64,000 bases of DNA, taken from positions 45,998-109,997 of the forward strand of contig JABFXY010000131.1 in NCBI GenBank assembly GCA_013361525.1, in the 5' to 3' direction. The translations under genes were made by a program, and so were the position numbers. Below, in pieces: positions 1 to 8,970 of this stretch; position 1 is the first letter of the stretch, and the number at the start of each line of letters is the position of its first letter. The notes below the pieces were generated by a model. That model saw nothing but the letters and a program-made list of their open reading frames with translations, searched no databases and was not told where the DNA came from. The DNA comes from Polyangiaceae bacterium. Its GTDB lineage: Bacteria; Myxococcota_A; Polyangia; Polyangiales; Polyangiaceae.

Positions 1-2237
1 AGCTCGATGCGGACAAGCCTCTGGCCGCGGCACGCGCTGCTCACGAGGCTCGCGTCGCGGCCGAAGCCGCAGGTGCGGCGGACGCGGATCGCGCGAAGCT
101 CCTGTACTTCGAAGGGGTGCTCTACGCGAAGGCCGGCGTGCCCGACGCGGCGCTCGACGCATTCAAAACGTGCGCGAATCTCGAAGGCCCGTTGAAAGCG
201 CACGCGCTCTTGCGGGCGACCGAAGCGGCCGGCGCACTCGGCAAACACGACGCCGCCGTCGCGTTCGCGGCTCGCATCGACGAAAAGGCGATCACCCGCG
301 CACGCATCGATGCGGCTTCGATCGAGTCGCTCGCGCGCGCCGGCTCCGTCGCCGACGTGAAGGCCGCGGCGACGCGGCTCTTCGGCGATCCATCGTCGCG
401 CAAGCCGGGGTGGGCGTCGCTCGCGCTTCGTGTAGCGAAGGCGTTGTCGAAGAAGCCGACCGCGGAGCACGCGCGCGCGGCGATCGAGATCGCGGATTGG
501 ATCCGTTTCGATTCGGCGCGAGGTCGAGGAGCGGGCGACGCGGACAAACTCACCGACGAGCTCGTCTCGAGGCTGCCGAGCGCAGAGCAGAAGCTCTACA
601 AGACGCCGGACACCGACACGCTCCTTCGACGGGGCCGGCGCCTCGCCGACATCGATCAGTCCAAACGCGCGCTCGCGATCCTCGACAAGATCGCGAAGAA
701 GCGAGAGAAGCTCGACACGACGCAAGCGTGTGCCCTCTCGCTCGCGCGCGGGAAGGCGCTCGGCGGCGTGAAGCGAAAAGGCGAGGCATACGAAGAGCTC
801 GCCGTCGCCGCTAAGACCTGCGCAGGCGACGATCTCGCGGAGGCGTTGATGGCGGCGGGGCGGGCCGCCGCGCGCTCCCACCTGAACGACGAAGCGATGC
901 AGCACTTCGCGCGCTTCGAGGCTGCGTTTCCGACCCATTTCAACGCCGATGATGCACGCCTGGAGGGCGCACGCGCGGCGCTCGACGGCGGCGACGCCGC
1001 CAAGTTCAAGTCGATGCTCGCTTCGATGCCCGACGATCACCCGAAGGGCGACAAGCTGGGTGACGCGCTGTTCGCGCTCGCGATCGAAGCGATGGAGCGC
1101 GGCGCGTGGTCGGAAGCACGCGGGCCACTCGAGCGCGGCGCACTCCTGTTCTCCGATTCGCTCGGAACGAAGAGCGAGCTGTCGAAAGAGCGCGTGTATC
1201 TGCGCGCCGGGCGGTTCACCTATTTCCTCGGGCGCACGATGGCCGAGCTCGGCGATGCGCGCGCGAGCGACAAGCTCTACACGGCAACGCTCGTCGAAGC
1301 GCCCCTCTCCTATTACGCGGCGCTCGCGGCCGCGCGGCTCGACGAAGCGAGCGCGGGCCGCTCCACGACGCTCCTCGCGGAGCTCCTGGCGAAGGGGCCT
1401 TCGTCACCCGTCGCCGCGCTCGCGGCATCGCGGGCGAAGGAGCCGCAGGTCGAGGCAGCGCTGCTCTTGACCGGGCTCGGCGATCCGCGCGGCGTCGGCG
1501 ATGCGCTCGGCGCCCTCGGCGTCTACGACCACACGGCCGAGGCTGCCACCTATGCCTTCGGTGCGAAGCTCCTCGCGATGGCAGGTGATCCGCAGGCATC
1601 CCACGCGCTGCTCCGAACCGCGCGCGAGCGCGACTACGGCACGGGAAGGTTCGACTGCGACACGCTCGCGTTCGAGCTCCCGCGCGGCGAGGCACGCGCG
1701 GTCTGGGAGCTCGCGTTCCCGCGGCTGTTCTCGAGCGAGGTCGCAGCCGCATCGGCGGAAAGCAACGTCCCCCAACCGCTGGTGTTCGCGTTGATGCGCG
1801 AAGAGTCGTCCTTTCTTCCGAAGGCGCTCTCGGTCTCGGACGCGCGCGGCCTCATGCAGCTCATCCCGCCGACGGGCCGAAGCACCGCGCGCAAGCTCGG
1901 TCTCAAGTATTCGGATGCGCTCCTCTACGATCCGGCAGCCAACGTGCGCATCGGGACGCGCTTCCTGGCAGGGCTTCGCCAGCGCTTCGGCGAAGCCCGC
2001 GCGCTCGCGATCGCCGGATACAACGCGGGGCCGGGAGCGCCGGACAGTTGGATCGAAGAGCGGCCCGCGTGGGACCTCGATCTGTGGGTGGAGCGAATTC
2101 CCTACACCGAGACGCGCAACTACGTGAAGCGCGTCTGGTCGAGCTACTTCGTCTACCAGGTGCTCTACGAAGGCGGCGCGCTCGGCGAAATCACGACGGT
2201 GAGCTCCAAGGTGCCGGACAAGCGGAAGACGGGTTAA
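1..2237 (+). CDS. Soluble lytic murein transglycosylase, 5' end outside window
   Basis: The reading frame is open from the first bases, so the start lies upstream; about 745 residues are present. The N-terminal three quarters is an Ala-rich helical solenoid with TPR-like repeats, as in the superhelical U-domain of Slt70-type enzymes. The C-terminal ~170 residues form an SLT (goose-lysozyme-like) domain. The catalytic Glu is followed by Ser in 'MREESSF' (bases 1794-1814), then 'GLMQLIPP' and 'AGYNAGPGAP', the standard SLT motifs. The family cleaves the MurNAc-GlcNAc bond in peptidoglycan with 1,6-anhydroMurNAc formation, in the periplasm. The signal peptide would be in the missing part. The family is clear; the exact subclass is not. 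Confidence 0.93.
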   Translation, partial: LDADKPLAAARAAHEARVAAEAAGAADADRAKLLYFEGVLYAKAGVPDAALDAFKTCANLEGPLKAHALLRATEAAGALGKHDAAVAFAARIDEKAITRARIDAASIESLARAGSVADVKAAATRLFGDPSSRKPGWASLALRVAKALSKKPTAEHARAAIEIADWIRFDSARGRGAGDADKLTDELVSRLPSAEQKLYKTPDTDTLLRRGRRLADIDQSKRALAILDKIAKKREKLDTTQACALSLARGKALGGVKRKGEAYEELAVAAKTCAGDDLAEALMAAGRAAARSHLNDEAMQHFARFEAAFPTHFNADDARLEGARAALDGGDAAKFKSMLASMPDDHPKGDKLGDALFALAIEAMERGAWSEARGPLERGALLFSDSLGTKSELSKERVYLRAGRFTYFLGRTMAELGDARASDKLYTATLVEAPLSYYAALAAARLDEASAGRSTTLLAELLAKGPSSPVAALAASRAKEPQVEAALLLTGLGDPRGVGDALGALGVYDHTAEAATYAFGAKLLAMAGDPQASHALLRTARERDYGTGRFDCDTLAFELPRGEARAVWELAFPRLFSSEVAAASAESNVPQPLVFALMREESSFLPKALSVSDARGLMQLIPPTGRSTARKLGLKYSDALLYDPAANVRIGTRFLAGLRQRFGEARALAIAGYNAGPGAPDSWIEERPAWDLDLWVERIPYTETRNYVKRVWSSYFVYQVLYEGGALGEITTVSSKVPDKRKTG

Positions 2238-2267
2238 CGGAGCGACGTCCAGTGGGCGCAGCCCCGG

Positions 2268-2657
2268 TCACGCCGATCGCTCTTTCGACTCCTCCACCGC
2301 CACCAGCTCTTCGGTGTCGCGCGTGCGAAGCGACGAGTGGCGCGTCTCCTCGGCTGCATCGGCGAGGGCGGCGCTGAGCCGCGCCGGGCTGTTCGCCCGT
2401 TTCCCGTCGAGGAGGAGCGCCGCGCGAAGGCGAACATCCCGCCAGTCCCGCTCCCACGACTCGACCTCGGAGACGCCGTCGCGCTCGGTGGTCGCGAGGC
2501 TGCGACACGCCTGCGCCAGGTGCCTCGCTTCGCGGGCAGCCCTGATATCGAGCACCGTGAGCACCTTCTCGTGGCGTAACGCCCAGCGATCGAGCAGCGT
2601 CGCCAGCCCAGCCGGATGGAGTCGCTGCATCTGTTCGGAGCTCTTCACGCGGACCAT
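2268..2657 (-). CDS. Hypothetical protein, convergent with the transglycosylase
   Basis: A 129-residue charged, Leu/Ala/Arg/Glu-rich helical protein; I do not recognise a family. An ATG at 2657 (MVRVKSSEQ...) is preferred over a GTG six codons upstream at 2675. No signal peptide or membrane segment is visible. It ends 30 bp from the end of the transglycosylase and is transcribed toward it. The overlapping plus-strand frames look worse (Arg/Ser-rich), which favours the minus strand, but coding status is moderately uncertain. Confidence 0.5.
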   Translation of the reverse strand: MVRVKSSEQMQRLHPAGLATLLDRWALRHEKVLTVLDIRAAREARHLAQACRSLATTERDGVSEVESWERDWRDVRLRAALLLDGKRANSPARLSAALADAAEETRHSSLRTRDTEELVAVEESKERSA

Positions 2658-2913
2658 CCCCTCTGCCCCCTGCACGAGCGGCGCAGTCGGAAAGCAGACG
2701 GTGTGCCGCGCACCCGGGCAGTAACAATCAGATCGCGATAGCCCGGATCTGACGCGAATCAGCGGGCACGACGCTGAAATCCCCCGCGTCGATCTGCCCC
2801 GGCATGTTCCAGCCCGCCACGGCGAAGAGGCAGGCCCCCTCGGGCGTTCCTCGGATCCCTGGCAAGGCCTTACGCGAACCAGGCGAAACCTATATCGTCC
2901 TGGCTTCCACGCG

Positions 2914-4299
2914 ATGGATCAGATGTCCGCGGCACAACAGCTGGTCGGCGCCGTCTTCAACGGACGCTGGAGGCTCGCGCGTCTCATCGGCGAAGGCGGA
3001 ATGGGCGCCGTATACGAGGCGCATGGCACCCGGAACGAGGGCACGCGTGCCATCAAGGTGCTCCACCCCGAGTTCATCGCGGAGGACCAGATCCTCTCGC
3101 GTTTCATGGCCGAAGCGCAGGCCGTGCGGCAGCTCCAGCACCCGAACATCGCGCAGATCTACGACCAGGGTCGGGCCGAGGACGGCACGCCGTACCTGAT
3201 CATGGAGCTGCTGCAGGGGGCGCCGCTCTCGAGCTTCATGCACCCGGGCCGGCCGCTCGCGTCCGCGCAAGCGGCGGGCATCCTCCTCGGTGTGCTCCAA
3301 GCGCTGACGGTTGCGCACAGCCGCGGCGTCGTGCACCGCGATCTCAAGCCCGACAACTTGTTCCTCGTGCCCGACGGCCGAGGCAACCACGTAGTCAAGG
3401 TGCTCGACTTCGGCATCGCCAAGGTGATGGACGTCGCCGGCGGGATGGGCTCGAAAACCAAGACGGGCGTCCTGCTCGGAACGCCGGGGTACATGAGCCC
3501 CGAGCAGATCAAGAACTCGAAGGCGGTCGACCCGCGATCCGACCTCTGGTCGTGTGCGGTCATCTTCTACGAGATGATGACCGGCCGCGAAGCGTTCCCG
3601 GCGGAGAACGAGTTCACCCGCCTCACGCTCGTCCTCACGCAGGAGATCAAGCCGATCGGCGAGGTCGCGCCCCAGCTCTCCGCGTGGGGGAGCTTCTTCA
3701 AACGCGCGCTCTCGAAGGACGCGGCGGGACGGTTTCAATCGGCACAGGAGATGGCGCAAGCCGTCGCTGCGATGATGTCCGGCTCGCAGAGCGCGCAGGG
3801 TCGCGACGGCGGCACGGTCGCGCTCAACGTGCCGTCGCAGCCGAACCCGCACACGCAAAACTCACCGGCCGCGCAGCGTCACCCGGCGCCGATGTCCACG
3901 GCGGTGGCGCAACAATCCGCCGCGCCGTATTCGGCACAACAACATTCTGCTGCCTCTTTCGCGCAGCCAGCTTCGCTTCACGCGCAGTACTCGATGGGGC
4001 CGGCGATGAACGCCACACCTCATCAAGGCCGCGCGAGCGCTCCACCGCCGCAGAGCTACGTCTCGGCAGGATCGATCCCGCCGCCGTCCGCGTTGCCCGC
4101 GCCGGTCCCGAACCAAAACCCTGCGACGCAGTTCAGCCAGCAACGTCCGCCGGGCGTTCCGACGATGGCCGCGGGAATGCGAAGCCCCGCGGTCGAGGTG
4201 CTCACGCCGCCCCCTGTGGGTGTCCCGTGGTGGGTCGTCGGTGCAGTCGGCGGCGCGTGTTTCATTCTCGGGTTCATCGCTGGCTTCGTCGCCAGCTGA
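2914..4299 (+). CDS. Membrane-anchored Ser/Thr protein kinase (Pkn-type)
   Basis: 461 residues. The eukaryotic-type kinase domain covers about residues 15-285: Gly-rich loop GEGGMG (26-31), ATP-binding Lys48, catalytic HRDLKPDN with Asp143, DFG with Asp165, and an activation segment ending in GTPGYMSPEQ. A Pro/Gln/Ala-rich linker of about 130 residues follows. The last ~23 residues form one hydrophobic segment ending GFIAGFVAS, so the kinase should be cytoplasmic and tail-anchored in the inner membrane. Such one-TM Pkn2-like kinases are expanded in Myxococcota. No extracytoplasmic sensor domain is present. The ATG at 2914 is close to the domain start; a second Met three codons later is also possible. 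Confidence 0.95.
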   Translation: MDQMSAAQQLVGAVFNGRWRLARLIGEGGMGAVYEAHGTRNEGTRAIKVLHPEFIAEDQILSRFMAEAQAVRQLQHPNIAQIYDQGRAEDGTPYLIMELLQGAPLSSFMHPGRPLASAQAAGILLGVLQALTVAHSRGVVHRDLKPDNLFLVPDGRGNHVVKVLDFGIAKVMDVAGGMGSKTKTGVLLGTPGYMSPEQIKNSKAVDPRSDLWSCAVIFYEMMTGREAFPAENEFTRLTLVLTQEIKPIGEVAPQLSAWGSFFKRALSKDAAGRFQSAQEMAQAVAAMMSGSQSAQGRDGGTVALNVPSQPNPHTQNSPAAQRHPAPMSTAVAQQSAAPYSAQQHSAASFAQPASLHAQYSMGPAMNATPHQGRASAPPPQSYVSAGSIPPPSALPAPVPNQNPATQFSQQRPPGVPTMAAGMRSPAVEVLTPPPVGVPWWVVGAVGGACFILGFIAGFVAS

Positions 4300-4314
4300 G
4301 CGTGTACAGCGGAC

Positions 4315-4337
4315 CTCTCTCTCGCGATCCGAGAGAG
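4315..4337 (+). terminator. Hairpin between kinase and DUF1232 gene
   Basis: CTCTCTCG and CGAGAGAG form a perfect 8-bp stem around a 5-nt loop, 17 bp after the kinase stop and 20 bp before the next start. There is no T-tract, so it could be a processing or attenuation hairpin instead of an intrinsic terminator. Confidence 0.3.
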
Positions 4338-4357
4338 AAGATGGTTGAGTAGGAACG

Positions 4358-4900
4358 ATGAGCGACTTGAACGCGCGCTGTCTCGATGCCTTTCCCAAAT
4401 GGCTCACGAACCTGCCGAAAGACGCGACGGACTTGGCCGCGCTGCTCGATGACGGCGACGTGCCCGCCGCGACGCGCAGACACATCGCCTCCGCGCTGAA
4501 CTACCTCTTCAAGTCCTTGGATCTGATCCCGGACGGCATCGAGGACCTCGGCTTCCTCGACGACGCGTTCGTCCTGCGCGTCGCGGCTCGCCTCGCGAGC
4601 CAGAAAGACGGGCAAGAGATCGGCAATGGTCTCGTCGCGCGCATCGCCGAAGGCAACGCGCTGATCGAAGAGCTGCTCGGCGCCGATTACGGCAGGCTCG
4701 AGCGCTACGTGGAAAACCTCGTCCACGGCGCGGCGCGCGGCCGCACCACCGACGAGATCGTGGACGACGCGGAGACGCGCTCGGCCTTCATCGGCGAGCT
4801 CGACGCTTGGGCGGCGAGCTATCAGCCGCCGAGCTTCACCCGGGATGAAAAGAACATCGTGAAGCTCACGTCGTTCTTGTCCGCCAAGCTACCGGCGTAA
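4358..4900 (+). CDS. YkvA/DUF1232 family protein
   Basis: 180 residues. The central part carries the DUF1232 signature: 'LNYLFKSLDLIPDGIEDLGFLDDAFVL', here split as LNYLFKSLDLIPD (about 48-60) and GIEDLGFLDDAFVL (61-74), the region matching the 'DLIPDFIPVLGYLDD' core of the family. Family function is unknown. The rest is acidic and helical without an evident signal peptide. It follows the Ser/Thr kinase by 58 bp on the same strand and may be co-transcribed with it. Confidence 0.8.
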   Translation: MSDLNARCLDAFPKWLTNLPKDATDLAALLDDGDVPAATRRHIASALNYLFKSLDLIPDGIEDLGFLDDAFVLRVAARLASQKDGQEIGNGLVARIAEGNALIEELLGADYGRLERYVENLVHGAARGRTTDEIVDDAETRSAFIGELDAWAASYQPPSFTRDEKNIVKLTSFLSAKLPA

Positions 4901-4910
4901 ACCGCACGCG

Positions 4911-5711
4911 TCAGCGCGACGTCTTCGCGCTGCCGGGGGGCCTTACGACGTCCTGCCTCAGGCGGCGTATCTGAGCCCCCTGCATCGTTCCGACGGTGAC
5001 GACGATCCGACTGCCGCCCGGAACGACGACCACGGAGAGCGGCTCCGTTTCGGAGCCGTTGCCCTTGATCCACGCGCTCTCGAAGAGGCGATGAGCCTGG
5101 CCGTGTTTGATGAGCTCGAGGCGGTGGCCGTCCCACGTGATGCGTCCACCGATCGCCTCGACAAACGACGGCGACTTCGGGTCGAGCGAGGCTTTCGGGA
5201 GCGGCTCCAACGGCACGGGGTCGTCCGGCACCGAGCGCGTCCTCAACGCTTTGTCGAGGAGGATGGGCCCGGATTCAACGCAGGCTTCGGTCTCGCACAC
5301 GGGCACGGTGACCTGCGTATGGTCGTCGTCGAACACGAGGGCGAGACGTTCGAGGTGATCCTCCTCGTCGAACGAGGCCGTCAGCATCACCAGCGTGTTC
5401 GTCGACGGGTCCCACACGACGCGCGCTCCTCGAACGTCGAACCGCTCCGGCATGAGCGCTCGGGCCGTCCGCTGAGCCGCATCGAGAGGTGGGCCGGGGT
5501 GCTCGGGCGAGAGCATACCGAGGAGCGGGAGCAGGCCTTCCGCGGGAGCGGCATCCGCGAACTCGGTAGCGGAAGCGGAGGCGGATGACGTCTGCGCCGC
5601 CGATTGATTCGACGTCGAACGATTCGACGTCGAACCATCCACCACCGCGGCAGCACATCCCACGCTCACGACCGATGCCAGGAGCGGTGCCGCGAAGACG
5701 AGCCCGAGCAA
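4911..5711 (-). CDS. Hypothetical lipoprotein
   Basis: About 266 residues from a TTG at 5711, chosen because it opens a lipoprotein signal peptide (LGLVFAAPLLASVVSVGC, lipobox SVGC). An open frame continues upstream, but that stretch is Ser/Arg-rich and overlaps the upstream gene, so it is unlikely to be coding. After the Cys comes a short Ser/Thr-rich spacer, then a soluble domain of beta-like character with no family I recognise; two Cys (CETEAC) could form a disulfide. The start is 10 bp after the stop of the DUF1508 lipoprotein gene, so the two are probably one transcript. The start codon is the main uncertainty. Confidence 0.7.
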   Translation of the reverse strand: MLGLVFAAPLLASVVSVGCAAAVVDGSTSNRSTSNQSAAQTSSASASATEFADAAPAEGLLPLLGMLSPEHPGPPLDAAQRTARALMPERFDVRGARVVWDPSTNTLVMLTASFDEEDHLERLALVFDDDHTQVTVPVCETEACVESGPILLDKALRTRSVPDDPVPLEPLPKASLDPKSPSFVEAIGGRITWDGHRLELIKHGQAHRLFESAWIKGNGSETEPLSVVVVPGGSRIVVTVGTMQGAQIRRLRQDVVRPPGSAKTSR

Positions 5712-5721
5712 GGAGATCGGC

Positions 5722-6957
5722 TCAGGTCCAGATCGCGAGCGTCCGCACGCCGACGAGGTTTCCGTCGGGGCTTCGGCCGACGATGAAGATCGAGACCGCC
5801 GTGCCTTCGACATTGCCGTCGGACCCGTTGGCGCCGAAGTAGTAGACGCCAACGCCGTCGAGGTTCGCTTCGAGGACCTGCTCAAGGTCGCGCATCTTCA
5901 CACAGAGCTCGGCGGCGACCGGATCCTCCGGGTCGGCGCAGTTGTGCTCCGCGTCTTTCCACTCCTGCCAGGAGCTCGTCATCGAGACCAGATCCGCCAG
6001 CGGCTTGTCGGCGTCGGGATCCGCGTCGACCACCGAGGCAAACGCCTCTCGAACGACGCTCTCGTCGATCTCCGCGCCCGCGGCGAGCTCGGCGCTCACG
6101 AAGGTGAAGGGATAGTCGGACTCGCTCATGTACGTCAGACCGGTCGCGGCGCGCTCGATCTCCGCGCGGATGTCGGTGTCGCTGGGCTCGTCGGCATTGG
6201 TCAGCTCGCGAAGGATCTCGCGCACGCGCGCCGCCGCCTCGAAAACGCCCGACTTGCTCGCGTACATCTCACCGCGACCGATGATCTTCCCGTTGCTCGC
6301 GCGGATACGGAACGTGTGCTGCCCGTCCGCTCCCTCGAAGACCTCGAAGCGCGAGGCGTCGATGCCATTCGTCTTGACCGAGTCGATACCGCCCTGCGCG
6401 CCGCTCTTCGACGTGTAGCCCTGCGACTGCACCACGATGCGGCCGTTGCCGGCGCGAAGGCGGAAGTACGTCTTCTTGTCTGCGCCCACGAACGTCTCGA
6501 AGCGCGGGCCATCTTCCTCGACGGCGGCGCTCGTCGGGTTGCGAAGCACCTCCATCACCGTCTTCACGGCGCGTTCGGCGTTCGCTTGCGTCGTGTACGT
6601 CTCGCTCGAGCCGATGACCTGGCCGTTGCCCGCGAGGAGGTTGAAATAGAACTCGCCGCCGTCGGTGCTCAGCACCTCGTACCGAGCCTCGATGACGCCG
6701 TTCTTCTTCACCGACGTCATGCCGTTCTTCGCGCCGGAGAGGCTCGTGTACGCCTCGGAGGCGAGGACGCGCTCGCCGTTCTTCGCGAGCAGCTGGAAGT
6801 AGTGCGAGCCGTCTTCGCCGACGAAGGTCTCGAAGCGACCCGTCGACGCGGTCGCGTCCTGCTCGTCGGAGGTCTCGTCGGATTCGACACATCCTGCGGC
6901 GACGACGGGGATCGACAGGAGGAGTGCTGCGGCCCAGGCTCGTGCGAAGCGCATCAT
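5722..6957 (-). CDS. Lipoprotein: four DUF1508 repeats plus NuiA-like domain
   Basis: 411 residues with a lipoprotein signal (LLLSIPVVAAGC). Four repeats of about 45-55 residues follow, each with an 'RFETFVGEDGSHYFQLLAKNG'-type half (e.g. FETFVG, YFQLLAKNG) and a '..ASEAYTS.SGAKNGM.SVKKNG' half. This is the DUF1508/YegP pattern. The C-terminal ~130 residues begin GLTYMSESDYPFTFVS, which resembles the nuclease A inhibitor family (NuiA), where a SESDYPF motif is conserved. YegP-like domains are of unknown function; NuiA proteins inhibit DNA/RNA-nonspecific nucleases. The combination on a surface or periplasmic lipoprotein is unusual. First gene of a likely two-gene unit with the lipoprotein downstream. 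Confidence 0.88.
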   Translation of the reverse strand: MMRFARAWAAALLLSIPVVAAGCVESDETSDEQDATASTGRFETFVGEDGSHYFQLLAKNGERVLASEAYTSLSGAKNGMTSVKKNGVIEARYEVLSTDGGEFYFNLLAGNGQVIGSSETYTTQANAERAVKTVMEVLRNPTSAAVEEDGPRFETFVGADKKTYFRLRAGNGRIVVQSQGYTSKSGAQGGIDSVKTNGIDASRFEVFEGADGQHTFRIRASNGKIIGRGEMYASKSGVFEAAARVREILRELTNADEPSDTDIRAEIERAATGLTYMSESDYPFTFVSAELAAGAEIDESVVREAFASVVDADPDADKPLADLVSMTSSWQEWKDAEHNCADPEDPVAAELCVKMRDLEQVLEANLDGVGVYYFGANGSDGNVEGTAVSIFIVGRSPDGNLVGVRTLAIWT

Positions 6958-7158
6958 GGTGCCCGCCGCTCGAGCAAGGCATGGGCCACGCGATCCGACC
7001 TCGGAACCCCGCGAAACATGTGGTTTCTAGCTGAGCTTGACGTGGATCACATGTCCTCCACCTGGATCGCCCTCACGTGGCGACACCGTGACGGGAGGTG
7101 GGCCAACACTCCCGCGCACGGAATGCGTCGTGAAGGTTTGTCGCTAGGATCACCGCCG

Positions 7159-8244
7159 TTGGTCGTGTCGATAGAGCGCAGCTCACGACGAGCTCGGCGG
7201 TTCCGCGGTATCGCGGCGGCCGCGCTGCTCGCGTGTGTCGCGGTGCCGGCGTGTGACGACGAGCCCGATCCGATCGATCCCGGCGACGACGACCCGTTCG
7301 TGCTCGCAGAGACGTTTCCGCTCGACGCGCCAGGGCGCGCCTTCGCGATCGTCGAAGATGCGCCACCAATCGCCCTCGTCGCGAGCGAGTTCCACAGCGA
7401 CATCGCCGGCATTTCGTTGAAACCGGGCTCGCTCGCCAGCTTGTTCGAGCTCGAAGCGCCGAAAGGGCCGCGCGCGATCTGCGCTTCGTCGAGGGACGTG
7501 TTGGTCGCGGGGACGAGCAGCGCGAGCGTCGTCCGCTACGAGCTCGAAGACGGCGACCTCGTCGAGCGAGAAACGGTGGAGGTCGACGGTCCGCCGACGG
7601 CCGTTGCCTGTGCCGACGCGGACGGCGACGGCGTGACCGACTTCGCGGCCGCGGTGGGGTTCGAGGAGGAGGCCACGATCATTCCGTTCGGCTCCGGGTC
7701 GCTCGCTCCGGGTGATGGGGTGCCTTTTGCGAGCGCCTCGAGCCTGCGCTTCGCGGACGTGGACGACGACGGGGACCTCGATCTCGTCGCGCTCGCGACG
7801 GCACAAACGTCACTCGCAATCGTCGTTCGCGAGGGCGCCGGTTATGGGGAGTCGACGACCCTCGACCTACCCTGCGAAGCGCCGCGCGCGACCGCGGCGA
7901 TGGGAAGCGCCACCATCGCCGTCGCCTGTGACGGGGAGATCCTCCTCGTCGAAAACCCCATCTCCGACGCGCCCACGGTGACGTCGATCGAAGCGCAGCC
8001 GGCTCTTTATGACGTGGTCGCGGACGACTTCGACGGAGACGGGAATCTCGATCTCGCGGCGGTCGGGATCATCGAGCACGAGCTCGAAGTATGGATGGGG
8101 CCGACAGCCCAGTTGCAGCATTACGAATACCCGGTAGCGCGGGGCCCGATCGCGCTCGCCATTTCACGATCCCAGAGCAATGAGGATTCCGCCCTGATTG
8201 TGCTCTCCTTCGAGCAAGCTCGGCTTTCCGTGTTCGAGCATTGA
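7159..8244 (+). CDS. FG-GAP/VCBS-repeat lipoprotein
   Basis: About 361 residues. The open frame extends far upstream (to 5944), but that part is antisense to the DUF1508 gene and is not coding. I place the start at TTG 7159, nine bases after an AGGAT motif (7146-7150); GTG 7165 is an alternative. The signal peptide ends in a lipobox (LLACVAVPAC) followed by an acidic spacer. The body has repeated calcium-loop-like motifs typical of FG-GAP/VCBS propellers: DADGDGVTDFAA, DVDDDGDLDLVA, DFDGDGNLDLAA. It is likely an exported beta-propeller, possibly adhesive or binding. The upstream ~200 bp is shared with the divergent DUF1508 gene. Confidence 0.85.
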   Translation: MVVSIERSSRRARRFRGIAAAALLACVAVPACDDEPDPIDPGDDDPFVLAETFPLDAPGRAFAIVEDAPPIALVASEFHSDIAGISLKPGSLASLFELEAPKGPRAICASSRDVLVAGTSSASVVRYELEDGDLVERETVEVDGPPTAVACADADGDGVTDFAAAVGFEEEATIIPFGSGSLAPGDGVPFASASSLRFADVDDDGDLDLVALATAQTSLAIVVREGAGYGESTTLDLPCEAPRATAAMGSATIAVACDGEILLVENPISDAPTVTSIEAQPALYDVVADDFDGDGNLDLAAVGIIEHELEVWMGPTAQLQHYEYPVARGPIALAISRSQSNEDSALIVLSFEQARLSVFEH

Positions 8245-8290
8245 AATGTTGTGAGGGCCCGACGAGAGCCTCGGTGCTAACATCGCGCGC

Positions 8291-8935
8291 ATGCTTAAAA
8301 AGGTCGCGTGGCTCTCCTTGGCCGCCGTGTTCGCGCTCGCCTGCGGCGACGACGGAACGACGGGCGGCTCCGGTCCCGGCGGCGGCTCCGAAGGTGGCAC
8401 CGCACAAGGCGGCGACGGTGGTGCGGCGTCCACGGGCGGACAAGCTCCGGGTGGCCAGGCGCCAGGTGGCAGCGACCAGGGCGGCATGCAAGCCGGCATG
8501 ATCCCCGACCCCGGTCCGCAAATGGACGGCGAGTGGGTCGACGTCGAGCCCAACGACACGCCCTCGCAAGCCGTGCCGATGGGCACGTTGACGGGCCCGA
8601 TCTGGGCAGGCTTCATGGAGCCCTACACCGCAATCAACCCCGAGGACGACGTCGACTACTTCGTCTTCAAGACGGGTGGCGACGTGTCCGGCGTCTACAT
8701 GGCGCTCTGCTGGGGCTTCCCGGGGAACCTCCTCGACATGAACCTCTACGAGGTCGTCGACCAGCACCAAGGTGATCTCGTGAAGACCGCGGCCGCGACG
8801 ACGGACGGTTGCGAGACGCTCATCGATGTCGGCACCGGCGCCGCGGACCTGACGCCGAATACGACGTACCTGTTGGAGGTCGCGGCAGCGCCAGGATTGG
8901 TGCTAGGCGGCGACGAAGGATTGTACGGGGCCTGA
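8291..8935 (+). CDS. Lipoprotein with Gly-rich linker and PPC-like domain
   Basis: 214 residues. Signal peptide and lipobox (AAVFALACGDDG) are followed by about 50 residues of Gly/Ser/Thr/Gln linker. The C-terminal half has a 'VEPNDTPSQAVPMGTLTG' start and a 'DDVDYFVF' motif, as in the bacterial pre-peptidase C-terminal (PPC) domain found on secreted proteins. Only about one such domain is present and no enzyme is attached. It lies 46 bp after the FG-GAP lipoprotein gene and ends at a hairpin shared with the convergent next gene. Confidence 0.85.
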   Translation: MLKKVAWLSLAAVFALACGDDGTTGGSGPGGGSEGGTAQGGDGGAASTGGQAPGGQAPGGSDQGGMQAGMIPDPGPQMDGEWVDVEPNDTPSQAVPMGTLTGPIWAGFMEPYTAINPEDDVDYFVFKTGGDVSGVYMALCWGFPGNLLDMNLYEVVDQHQGDLVKTAAATTDGCETLIDVGTGAADLTPNTTYLLEVAAAPGLVLGGDEGLYGA

Positions 8936-8944
8936 TGACCCTGG

Positions 8945-8962
8945 GCCGTCCGGTCGGACGGC
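8945..8962. terminator. Hairpin between convergent lipoprotein genes
   Basis: GCCGTCC/GGACGGC with a GGTC loop sits in the 35-bp gap between two converging stops and is followed by AAAA on the plus strand. Placement suggests a bidirectional terminator, although no strong T-tract follows on the plus strand. Confidence 0.45.
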
Positions 8963-8970
8963 AAAACGAA

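Noticed and set aside
5944..7158. Long open frame in front of the FG-GAP lipoprotein
   Set aside because: It is antisense to the DUF1508 gene and rich in Arg/Leu/Asp/His with no fold signature; the lipoprotein signal starts only at ~7159.
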